From positions 1 to 22,949 of the forward strand of contig JAYSCT010000076.1 of NCBI GenBank assembly GCA_041914785.1: a DNA stretch of 22,949 nucleotides. Reading direction: 5' to 3'. Of the stretch, positions 1 through 6,215 are shown piece by piece. The notes below the pieces were generated by a model. The model saw nothing but the letters and a program-made list of their open reading frames with translations. It searched no databases and was not told where the DNA came from. Each line of letters begins with the position of its first letter. Position 1 is the stretch's first letter. The translations under genes were made by a program, and so were the position numbers. The stretch comes from Pelomonas sp041914785. Lineage in GTDB: Bacteria; Pseudomonadota; Gammaproteobacteria; Burkholderiales; Burkholderiaceae_C.

Positions 1-775
1 CCAAGTCGTTCAGCGTCAGCGCCAGATTGCCGCGCTTGGCCACCACCACATTGGCGAAGGCGCGCGGGTCTTTGACGCGGCCTTCCACGCGCAGCGAGCT
101 CTCGATCTGGCTGTCGGAGATCAAACCGACGGCCTGATCGGCATTGGCCTCGCGCAGGCCCTGGGCGATCTCCGCCACCGTCACGCCATAGGCGCGCAGG
201 CGCTGCGGGTCGAGATCGATGCGCACCTCGCGGCTGGCCAGGCCCGACAGGCCAATCACCGCCACGCCCTCGGCGCGCTGCAGGCGCTTGGCCACGGTCT
301 GCTCGGCGATCAAGGACAGCTCGCGCGCCGTGCGGGTGCTGCTCAGGAGCGCCGCCACCACGACCGGCTGGTTGCCTTCCTGGAAGCGGTTGATCAGCGG
401 CGCTTTGACGTCACGCGGGAAGCCGGCCTGCGCCAGCGACACACGGTCGCGCAGGTCCTGCATCGCGCGGTCCATATTGGTGTCGAGCGTGAACTCAACG
501 CTCATTTGCGCGCGGCCCTCGAAGCTGCGCGACTGGATGCGCTTGACGCCGGCGATGGTGTTCACCGCCTCTTCGAGCGGCTTGGCGACTTCACGCTCCA
601 CGGCCTCGGGGTTGGCGCCGGGGTAGCGGGTGTCGATCCAGGCGCCTGGCAGGGAGATTTCGGGCATCTGCTCGACGCCCAGGCGGTTGTAGGCAAACAG
701 ACCCAGCACGCAGAGCGCCACCATCACCATGGTGGCGAAGACCGGGTTGTTGATCGAAACGCGGGTCATCCACAT
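1..775 (-). CDS. RND efflux permease, N-terminal part (runs off left edge)
   Basis: This is the first 258 or so residues of an inner-membrane RND (HAE-1 type) proton-driven efflux pump. The visible protein starts MWMTRVSINNPVFATMVMV, giving TM1, and continues with the periplasmic porter-domain signatures GVEQMPEISLPGAWID, YPGANPEAVEREVAKPLEEA and GVKRIQSRS, which are typical of AcrB/MexB relatives. The rest, including the TM4 proton-relay aspartates, lies outside the window. I chose the ATG at 775 because an AAGGGA Shine-Dalgarno-like sequence lies about 7 nt upstream; an in-frame ATG at 769 is an alternative. It follows the fusion-protein gene by 11 nt, so the two are one operon. The substrate cannot be told from sequence. 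Confidence 0.9.
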   Translation of the reverse strand, partial: MWMTRVSINNPVFATMVMVALCVLGLFAYNRLGVEQMPEISLPGAWIDTRYPGANPEAVEREVAKPLEEAVNTIAGVKRIQSRSFEGRAQMSVEFTLDTNMDRAMQDLRDRVSLAQAGFPRDVKAPLINRFQEGNQPVVVAALLSSTRTARELSLIAEQTVAKRLQRAEGVAVIGLSGLASREVRIDLDPQRLRAYGVTVAEIAQGLREANADQAVGLISDSQIESSLRVEGRVKDPRAFANVVVAKRGNLALTLNDL

Positions 776-786
776 GATGGGTCCCT

Positions 787-1920
787 TCAGCGCGTGGCCG
801 CAGGTGCTGCGGCAGCGGCCACCTTGGCCTTGCCAGCATCAATCTCGGCCTTGGTGCCTTCGCGCAGGTTGTCGTAGCGGGCCGCCAGCACCTGGGCCTT
901 GGCATCCACGCCCGAGAGAATTTCGACGCGACCTTCCTTGGCGTCCTGGCGGCCCACCGTCACCAGGCGGCGCTTGAGCTCACCGCCATCGATCACCCAC
1001 ACCGCCTGCTGGCCACTGCTGCCCATCAGGGCGGTCTGCGGCAGGGTCAGGCGGGGTTCCGGGTCATCNNNNNNNNNNNNNNNNNNNNNNNNNNNNNNNN
1101 NNNNNNNNNNNNNNNNNNNNNNNNNNNNNNNNNNNNNNNNNNNNNNNNNNNNNNNNNNNNNNNNNNNNCGCAAGGTGGCCGCCATGCCGGGCTTGAGGCG
1201 CGAGACCTCATGCGTGCCCACCAGGCCGGCCAGTTCGAGCTGGCTCAGGTCCACCACGGTGACGACGGCCTGTTCAAGCTGCAGCTTTTCACCCGGCACC
1301 GCGTGGCGCTTGGCCACCCAGCCGCTGATCGGGGCCGTCAGCGTGGCCTGGCGCAAAGCCACCTGCACGGTTTCCAGCTGCGCCCGCGCAGCCGCCAGGT
1401 TCGCACGAGCGCTGTCAAGCTGCGAGCGGCTGCTGTCCAGCGCGGTCGGGGCGATAAAGTTCTGGCGCGCCAGGCCTTCATTGGCCAGATGGGTACGCTC
1501 GGCCTGGGCGGCCTGGGCGCGGGCCGCTTCCACGGCGGCCTGGCGTTCATTCACGCGCTGGCGCAGGTCTTCCAGATCGAGGGTGCCGAGTGATTGGCCC
1601 GCCTTGACGCGACTGCCTTCCGGCGCCGCCAGGCTCAGCAGCGTCCCGCCGCCCTTGGCGCGCACGATGGCGGTGTTGGGGGCCACCAGCGGGCCGCTGA
1701 ACTCCACCACTGCGCGCAGGGCCTGGCGCTGCGGCTGCACCACCTCAGAGGCGGTGAAGCGCAAGGTCTTGGGGGCGTCCTTCTTGTCCTTGGCGTCCGG
1801 CTTGCTGCCAGCATCGGCCCCGACGGCCACACCAGCCGCGACTGCCAGCGCCAGGGCGCTCAGCCCGCCGCCCAGCCACCAGCGCTTGTTGAATCGAGAG
1901 GAAGTCTTGTGCAGCTCCAT
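787..1920 (-). CDS. RND efflux membrane-fusion (periplasmic adaptor) protein, interrupted by assembly gap
   Basis: This is the periplasmic adaptor that links the permease at 1-775 to an outer-membrane channel. The N terminus has a positively charged stretch followed by one hydrophobic segment (about residues 14-35) and no lipobox, so it is probably anchored by an uncleaved helix. Next come a lipoyl half-motif (IVRAKGGGTL, APEGSRVKAGQSLG), an alanine-rich alpha-hairpin (about 110-190, coiled coil), the second lipoyl half (LTAPISGWVAKRHAVPGEKL) and the start of the beta-barrel domain. The N gap then removes the middle of the barrel. After the gap, LTLPQTALMG and a membrane-proximal domain follow. 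Both flanks are in the same frame if the true gap length is 1 modulo 3, which 100 satisfies. The Shine-Dalgarno before the ATG is weak. Confidence 0.88.
   Translation of the reverse strand: MELHKTSSRFNKRWWLGGGLSALALAVAAGVAVGADAGSKPDAKDKKDAPKTLRFTASEVVQPQRQALRAVVEFSGPLVAPNTAIVRAKGGGTLLSLAAPEGSRVKAGQSLGTLDLEDLRQRVNERQAAVEAARAQAAQAERTHLANEGLARQNFIAPTALDSSRSQLDSARANLAAARAQLETVQVALRQATLTAPISGWVAKRHAVPGEKLQLEQAVVTVVDLSQLELAGLVGTHEVSRLKPGMAATLXXXXXXXXXXXXXXXXXXXXXXXXXXXXXXXXXXDDPEPRLTLPQTALMGSSGQQAVWVIDGGELKRRLVTVGRQDAKEGRVEILSGVDAKAQVLAARYDNLREGTKAEIDAGKAKVAAAAAPAATR
1069..1168. other. Assembly gap (100 N)
   Basis: Exactly 100 undetermined bases lie here, the conventional placeholder for a gap of unknown size. 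It falls inside the beta-barrel domain of the membrane-fusion protein gene, and coding sequence on both sides belongs to that gene. Confidence 0.99.
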
Positions 1921-2078
1921 GGCAGGCCCCGTTTTGAGTAACGGCGGCCATGCTAGGAAGCGAAGGCTGCGGGTGCGTTTAGAAAGCGACGAACTGCACC
2001 CCTGAGGGGGTCAGCTGCAAACCAAACATTCGGCAGGGGTCTTGACCCCCACCGAAGCATGACCTTCAGCAGGGGCGC
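1921..2078. other. Intergenic region between asd and the efflux operon
   Basis: These 158 bases hold the 3' end of the asd transcript and presumably the promoter of the efflux operon. I see the hairpin annotated at 2029-2056 and a CCCCTGAGGGGG palindrome-like core at 1999-2010. No convincing -35/-10 pair for the efflux operon stood out on the minus strand, and there is no open frame with coding character. Confidence 0.6.
2029..2056 (-). terminator. Terminator-like hairpin downstream of asd
   Basis: On the minus strand, TTCGG, TG, GGGGTC, a 2-nt AA centre, GACCCC, TG and CCGAA form a near-perfect palindrome starting 22 nt after the asd stop. In the minus-strand RNA the two TG/TG positions become U-G wobble pairs, giving a 13-bp stem; in plus-strand RNA they would be C-A mismatches. 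The following sequence (TGTTTGGTTT) is T-rich but is not a clean U tract. It could stop transcription weakly or stabilise the 3' end. Confidence 0.5.
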
Positions 2079-3146
2079 TCAGCCCGCCCCCGTGTCGCCC
2101 CCGGCTTGTTGCCACAGACATTCGGCGAGCTGCACCGCATTCAGCGCGGCGCCCTTGCGCAGGTTGTCGCCACTGACGAAGAGGATCAGGCCATGGGATA
2201 CGGTGGGGTCGCGCCGCACCCGCCCCACCAGCACCTCATCAATGCCGGTCGCGTCCAGTGCATTGGGCACCGCGCACAGGCGCACCCCCGGGGCCTGGCG
2301 CAGCAGGGCCTCGGCCTCGCTCACTTCGATGGCGCGCTCGAACTCGGCATGCAGAGTCAGCGAATGCGCACTCAGCACCGGCACCCGCACGCACGTGCCG
2401 GCCACCGGCAGGTCGGGCAGCGCCAGGATGCGGCGGGTTTCGTCGCGCAGCTTCAGTTCCTCCTCGGTGAAGCCGTCTTCCTTCAGCACGTAGTTCAGCG
2501 GCACCACATTGCAGGCAATCGGCACCGCCCACTTGCGCCGCGGCGGAAAGGTCACGGCCCGGCCATCGTGTACCAGGGCTTCCAGGTGATCGGCCGCTGC
2601 GCGCATCTGCTCCACCAGCTCCTGCACGCCCACGACACCGGCACCGGAAACGGCCTGGTAGCTGCTGGCAGTCAGGCGCTTCAGGCCGGCGGCGTCGTGC
2701 AGGGGTTTGAGCACCGGCATGGCGGCCATGGTGGTGCAGTTGGGGTTGGCGATCAGTCCCTTGGGCCGCTGGCGCAGGGCGTCCGGATTGACCTCGGCCA
2801 CCACCAACGGCACCTCGGGGTCGGCCCGCCAGGCCGAAGAGTTGTCGATCACAACGGCGCCGGCGGCCACCACTCTCGGCGCTAAAGCGCGCGCGGTGTC
2901 ACCGCCGGCGGAGAAGAACACCAGATCCAAGCCACCGTAATCGGCTGTGGCGGCGTCCTCCAGCGGCAAAGGCTGACCCTTCCAATCCAGCTGCTTGCCC
3001 ACCGAGCGTGCCGAGGCCAACAGGCGCAGCCTGCGCACGGGGAACCCGCGCTCGGCCAGCAGCTGGCGCATCAGCAGGCCGACGGCACCCGTGGCACCCA
3101 CGATGCCCACGGACCAGCCTTCGGGGTGTCGTTGCAGATTCGCCAT
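2079..3146 (-). CDS. asd: Aspartate-semialdehyde dehydrogenase, actinobacterial-like type
   Basis: Asd makes L-aspartate 4-semialdehyde from aspartyl phosphate with NADPH, the branch point to lysine/diaminopimelate, threonine and methionine in the cytoplasm. The 355-residue protein has an N-terminal Rossmann motif (GIVGATGAVG, 14-23), the catalytic cysteine in NPNCTT (Cys137), SSYQAVSG (161-168) with the substrate-binding Gln, TCVRVPVLSAHS with catalytic His261, and the C-terminal VSGDNLRKGAALN signature. Length and motifs match the NPNC branch. The IANPNCTTMAAMPVLK stretch recalls mycobacterial Asd, whereas the usual betaproteobacterial enzyme is the longer GGNCTV type. It starts 22 nt after aroC, so the two probably share a transcript. 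The Shine-Dalgarno is poor (GGGA about 8 nt upstream). Confidence 0.95.
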   Translation of the reverse strand: MANLQRHPEGWSVGIVGATGAVGLLMRQLLAERGFPVRRLRLLASARSVGKQLDWKGQPLPLEDAATADYGGLDLVFFSAGGDTARALAPRVVAAGAVVIDNSSAWRADPEVPLVVAEVNPDALRQRPKGLIANPNCTTMAAMPVLKPLHDAAGLKRLTASSYQAVSGAGVVGVQELVEQMRAAADHLEALVHDGRAVTFPPRRKWAVPIACNVVPLNYVLKEDGFTEEELKLRDETRRILALPDLPVAGTCVRVPVLSAHSLTLHAEFERAIEVSEAEALLRQAPGVRLCAVPNALDATGIDEVLVGRVRRDPTVSHGLILFVSGDNLRKGAALNAVQLAECLWQQAGGDTGAG

Positions 3147-3168
3147 CTATCGATTCCCGCTCGAGGGC

Positions 3169-4269
3169 TTAGCCGCGCTGCGCCGGCACGGGCGCAATCG
3201 GCAGTTCCACATCGCCGCCCTGGGCGCGCTGCTGCAGCGCGGCGTCCATCAGCACCAGCGCCAGCATCGCCTCGGCAATCGGCGTGGCGCGGATGCCCAC
3301 GCAGGGGTCATGGCGCCCATGGGTGACCACGGTATTGGGCTGGCCGCTGCGGTCGATGCTGGCCTTCTCCAAGCGGATCGAACTGGTGGGCTTGATGGCG
3401 ATGTGCACCACCAGGTCCTGGCCGCTGGAAATGCCGCCCAAAACGCCGCCCGCATGGTTGCTGGCAAAGCCGTCCGGGTGGATCTCGTCGCCGTGCTGAC
3501 TGCCGCGCTGCGCCACGACGCCGAAGCCATCGCCGATCTCGACACCCTTGACAGCATTGATGCCCATCATGGCGTAGGCGATCTGGGCATCGAGCTTGTC
3601 AAACAAGGGGGCGCCCCAGCCCGGCGGCACGCCCTGAGCTTCCACACGCAGCTTGGCGCCGACCGAGTCGCCGCTCTTGCGCAGGGCGTCCATGTAGGCC
3701 TCCAGACGCTCCAGCTCGCGCGTGCCGGCGGCGAAGAAGGGGTTGTGCGCGGTCTGCGCCCAGTCTTCGATCGGGATCTCGATCTCTCCCAGCTGCACCA
3801 TGCAGCCGCGCACCGTGGTGCCGTAACTCTGTTGCAGCCACTTCTTGGCCACTGCGCCGGCCGCCACCATGGGGGCGGTCAGGCGGGCCGAGCTGCGGCC
3901 GCCGCCGCGCGGGTCGCGCAGGCCGTACTTGCGCCAGTAGGTGTAGTCGGCATGGCCGGGGCGGAAGGTGTCGAGCAGGTTGCCGTAGTCCTTGCTGCGC
4001 TGGTCTTCATTGCGGATCAGCAGGGCGATCGGTGTGCCGGTGGTCAGGCCTTCGTAGACGCCGGAGAGGATCTCCACCCGGTCGCCCTCCTGACGCTGCG
4101 TCACATGTCGGCTGGTGCCGGGCTTGCGGCGATCCAGATCGGGCTGGATGTCCGCCTCGCTGAGCGCCAGACCGGGCGGGCAGCCATCGATGACGCACCC
4201 GATCGCCGGGCCATGGCTTTCGCCGAAATTGGTGACGGCGAACCAGCGCCCGAATGTGGATCCACTCAT
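3169..4269 (-). CDS. aroC: Chorismate synthase
   Basis: AroC performs the last shikimate-pathway step, 1,4-trans elimination of phosphate from 5-enolpyruvylshikimate-3-phosphate to give chorismate; it needs reduced FMN. The 366-residue protein is collinear with E. coli AroC throughout. It has GESHGPAIGCVIDGCPPG (16-33, His19), FRPGHADYTY (His106), GGGRSSARLTAPMVAAGA (122-139), SNHAGGVLGGISSGQ and the C-terminal GRHDPCVGIRATPIAEAM. The catalytic histidines and the arginine-rich FMN/substrate site are present. The start is fixed by alignment (MSGSTFGRW). There is no recognisable Shine-Dalgarno, because the bases directly before the ATG are the GC-rich repeat at 4270-4349. The gene precedes asd in the same operon. 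Confidence 0.98.
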   Translation of the reverse strand: MSGSTFGRWFAVTNFGESHGPAIGCVIDGCPPGLALSEADIQPDLDRRKPGTSRHVTQRQEGDRVEILSGVYEGLTTGTPIALLIRNEDQRSKDYGNLLDTFRPGHADYTYWRKYGLRDPRGGGRSSARLTAPMVAAGAVAKKWLQQSYGTTVRGCMVQLGEIEIPIEDWAQTAHNPFFAAGTRELERLEAYMDALRKSGDSVGAKLRVEAQGVPPGWGAPLFDKLDAQIAYAMMGINAVKGVEIGDGFGVVAQRGSQHGDEIHPDGFASNHAGGVLGGISSGQDLVVHIAIKPTSSIRLEKASIDRSGQPNTVVTHGRHDPCVGIRATPIAEAMLALVLMDAALQQRAQGGDVELPIAPVPAQRG

Positions 4270-4349
4270 GGGTGCCCGGCGCCGGGCCGCCCCAAGCGGG
4301 CGGGCGCCCCCTCAGGGGATGGCGAACGAAGTGAGACTGGGGGTTTCAT
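4270..4349 (+). repeat. GC-rich intergenic repeat-like element upstream of aroC
   Basis: This roughly 80-bp block contains CGGCGCCG, GGGCCGCCCCAAGC, GCCCCCTCAGGGG and GAACGAAGTGAGACTGGGGG. From memory it resembles short interspersed intergenic repeats that are frequent in Comamonadaceae and relatives. It contains several self-complementary pieces. Only a distant relative (the CCCGGCGCCGG and CCAAGC parts, near 17605-17632 on the opposite strand) is visible in this window, so the family assignment is a recollection, not something shown here. Confidence 0.4.
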
Positions 4350-4360
4350 GTTTTGGATTC

Positions 4361-4394
4361 TAGAAAGGCAAAGGGCGGCACAGAGGCCGCCCTT
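4361..4394 (-). terminator. Intrinsic terminator of the CBS-domain gene
   Basis: AAGGGCGGC and GCCGCCCTT form a perfect 9-bp stem (4371-4379 with 4386-4394) around a 6-nt loop. On the minus strand it is followed by a TTTGCCTTTCTA stretch that works as an interrupted U tract. It starts 20 nt after the stop codon of the CBS-domain gene, in the right orientation to end that transcript. It is the clearest intrinsic terminator in the window. Confidence 0.8.
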
Positions 4395-4414
4395 CTCTGA
4401 GCACGAAGCCCAGC

Positions 4415-4882
4415 TTAGAGCTTCGGTTCGCTGGACTCTTCTTCCTGCCCCACCGGCCAATCGCGGATGTACGCCTTGAGCATGCGGTTCTCGAAGTCCT
4501 GCGAATCGACCACGGCCTTGGCCACGTCGTAGAAGGAGATCACGCCCATCAGGGTCTTGCCGTTGAGCACTGGCATGTAGCGCGCGTGGCGGCCCAGCAT
4601 CATGCGGCGCACCTCGTCGATCTCGGTCTCGGGCGTGCAGGTCAGCGGCGCGTCGTCCATGACCGTGCGCACGATGGTGGAACCCACCGCGCCCTGGTTC
4701 TTGACGACGGCGGAGATGACCTCGCGGAAGGTCAGCATGCCGACCAGGTCGCCATGCTCCATGACGACCAGCGAACCGATGTCGCGCTCCGCCATGACGG
4801 CCAGTGACTCCTTCAGCGGCTCGTCGGGGGACACGGTGTACAGGGTGCCGCCTTTGACACGCAGGATATCGACGACTTTCAT
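4415..4882 (-). CDS. CBS-domain-pair protein
   Basis: A 155-residue stand-alone protein made of two CBS motifs (about 8-60 and 75-130): VSPDEPLKESLAVMAERDIGSLVV...GMLTFREVISAV, then CTPETEIDEVRRMMLGRHARYMPV...MGVISFYDVAKAVV. Tandem CBS motifs form a Bateman module that usually binds adenosine nucleotides (AMP, ATP, SAM or similar) and senses energy state; the partner of this one is unknown. I placed the start at MKVVDIL because GGAGG lies 5 nt before that ATG, although the frame stays open upstream. The acidic tail (EEESSEPKL) is unstructured-looking. It has its own terminator and is divergent from the Mpo1-like gene, with about 70-107 bp between them. Confidence 0.93.
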   Translation of the reverse strand: MKVVDILRVKGGTLYTVSPDEPLKESLAVMAERDIGSLVVMEHGDLVGMLTFREVISAVVKNQGAVGSTIVRTVMDDAPLTCTPETEIDEVRRMMLGRHARYMPVLNGKTLMGVISFYDVAKAVVDSQDFENRMLKAYIRDWPVGQEEESSEPKL

Positions 4883-4989
4883 GGGAGCCTCCAGAGATAG
4901 CGCGGGGTCAACATAGCACACATTGTTCGCGCATCCACCCCATAGAAAACACCATGCCGTCGCTGCGCGGCGCACGCTCGAATCGGCGC

Positions 4990-5298
4990 ATGGGCACTGA
5001 CCGCTTCCGCCGCTTCGCCGACTTCTACCCGTTCTACCTGCGCGAGCATGCCGACCGCCGCAACCGCCGGCTGCACTTCGTCGGCTCGACGCTGGTGCTG
5101 GCGTGCGTGTGGCAGCTGGCCAGCACGGGGCAGCCGGTGTGGCTGTTGGCTGCGCTGCTGTGCGGCTACGGCTTCGCGTGGGTGGGGCACTTCTTCTTCG
5201 AGAAGAACCGACCGGCAACGTTCAAGCACCCGTTCTACAGCCTGATGGGCGACTGGGTCATGTACGCCGACATCTGGCGCGGGCGGGTGAAGCTCTAG
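4990..5298 (+). CDS. Mpo1-like (DUF962) membrane protein
   Basis: A small protein of the Mpo1-like family, formerly DUF962. Yeast Mpo1 is an Fe(II)-dependent dioxygenase that oxidises 2-hydroxy fatty acids; the function in bacteria is not established. The family pattern is complete: FADFYPFYLREHADRRNRRLHFVGS, then two hydrophobic segments, then WVGHFFFEKNRPATFKHPFYSL and GDWVMYADIW. The conserved histidines (EH, LHFVG, GHFF, KHP) that would bind iron are all there. I prefer the ATG at 4990 (MGTDRFRRFADF, 102 aa, the usual length). An upstream in-frame ATG at 4954 would add 12 basic residues; neither has a good Shine-Dalgarno. Its TAG stop overlaps the stop of the convergent mipA gene. Confidence 0.85.
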   Translation: MGTDRFRRFADFYPFYLREHADRRNRRLHFVGSTLVLACVWQLASTGQPVWLLAALLCGYGFAWVGHFFFEKNRPATFKHPFYSLMGDWVMYADIWRGRVKL

Positions 5299-6179
5299 TT
5301 CCGCCAGGCCAGGCCCAGCGCCGCCGCGGCGCTGCCGGTCTTCTGCACCAGCGGGCTGTCGGCCGCCGGCCCCAGCAGTCGGCTGGTGCCGGCGCCGCCG
5401 AAGAGGAACCAGTGCTTGCTCAGCGCGTGCTTGAAGCCGACGCCGAAATGCACATCGCGCAGGCCCGCGCCGGGCTCGTAGGCCGGCTTGCCGCTCTGCG
5501 CCACCGCCGACGCCGGCACGCCGAAATAGCTGCGCAGGTTCTGCGCATCGGCCGCCGACACGCCCAGGCCGGTGGTCCACTCGGTGTCCTCGCTGCGGTA
5601 GAAGCGCCAGCCCAGGTCCACGCTTCCGGTCAGCCCGCCCCGGCGGCCCAGCACGTCCTGGGACAGCGAGGCGCCGAGGTTCCAGTCGGGCGTGAGGCTG
5701 TAGTTGACGTAGATGCGGGCGCGCAGCGTGCGCTTCACGTCGGGCAGGCCTTGCGTGGTGCGGGCGTCGCCGCTGTCCCGGCCGCTGTCCACCCGCAGCG
5801 ACACGCCCAGCCGCCACTTGTCGCGCTCGATGAGCTGTGTGCTGGCGCCGGGACCGGCGCCGTCGCGGCCGAAGCCCAGCAGCGCACTACCGCCCGACGT
5901 GGCCAGGCGGACGCGGCCGATCTTGGCGGCCCACAGCGGCCGGATCTTCGCGCGCTGCCGGCTGGAACCGTCGTACTCGGGGCCGATGGCCAGCGAGGCG
6001 CCCAGCAGGTAGCGGATGTTCTCGTCGGCGTCGGCCTTATCGGGCTTGTCGGCCTTCTCTGCCCTCTCGGGCTTGTCGACCTTGTCGGCGGGCTCGGGCT
6101 TGGGCGACTCCTGCGCCCACGCCGGCCCCGTGCAGGCCAGCGCGGCGGAGAACCAGGCGGCGGTCAGGCGGTGTGACAT
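5295..6179 (-). CDS. MipA/OmpV family outer-membrane protein
   Basis: A 294-residue predicted outer-membrane beta-barrel. Residues 1-22 are a signal peptide (hydrophobic core, AWA cleavage site before QES). A Lys/Asp/Pro-rich low-complexity linker follows (about 26-53), then the barrel with family features: RYLLGASLAIGPEYDGSSRQRAKIRPLWAA near the start, and alternating amphipathic strands with VYVNYSLTPDWNLGASLS-like hairpins. MipA in E. coli was named as a scaffold between MltA and PBP1b, and OmpV members act in outer-membrane permeability. The C terminus (LGLAWRN) lacks the common final aromatic residue. It begins 36 nt after the tdh stop on the same strand, so read-through from kbl-tdh is possible. 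Confidence 0.8.
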   Translation of the reverse strand: MSHRLTAAWFSAALACTGPAWAQESPKPEPADKVDKPERAEKADKPDKADADENIRYLLGASLAIGPEYDGSSRQRAKIRPLWAAKIGRVRLATSGGSALLGFGRDGAGPGASTQLIERDKWRLGVSLRVDSGRDSGDARTTQGLPDVKRTLRARIYVNYSLTPDWNLGASLSQDVLGRRGGLTGSVDLGWRFYRSEDTEWTTGLGVSAADAQNLRSYFGVPASAVAQSGKPAYEPGAGLRDVHFGVGFKHALSKHWFLFGGAGTSRLLGPAADSPLVQKTGSAAAALGLAWRN

Positions 6180-6215
6180 GGGGCCAGCCTACCAGCCCCG
6201 TACCGCTGCCGGTTG

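Noticed and set aside
2995..4479. A 494-codon plus-strand open frame opposite aroC
   Set aside because: Antisense shadow of aroC; no recognisable protein features and no start signal.
1..4950. Possibility that the left 5 kb comes from another organism (chimeric scaffold), as it looks slightly less GC-rich and carries an unusual asd
   Set aside because: The difference is small by eye, the genes are plausible for Burkholderiales, and no break point is visible around 4.9 kb. The N gap lies within one gene with matching frame on both sides.
4883..5218. N-terminal extension of the CBS-domain protein by about 110 residues
   Set aside because: The extension is Arg/Ser/Ala-rich shadow sequence opposite the Mpo1-like gene, while the ATG at 4882 has a good GGAGG and gives the standard two-CBS protein.
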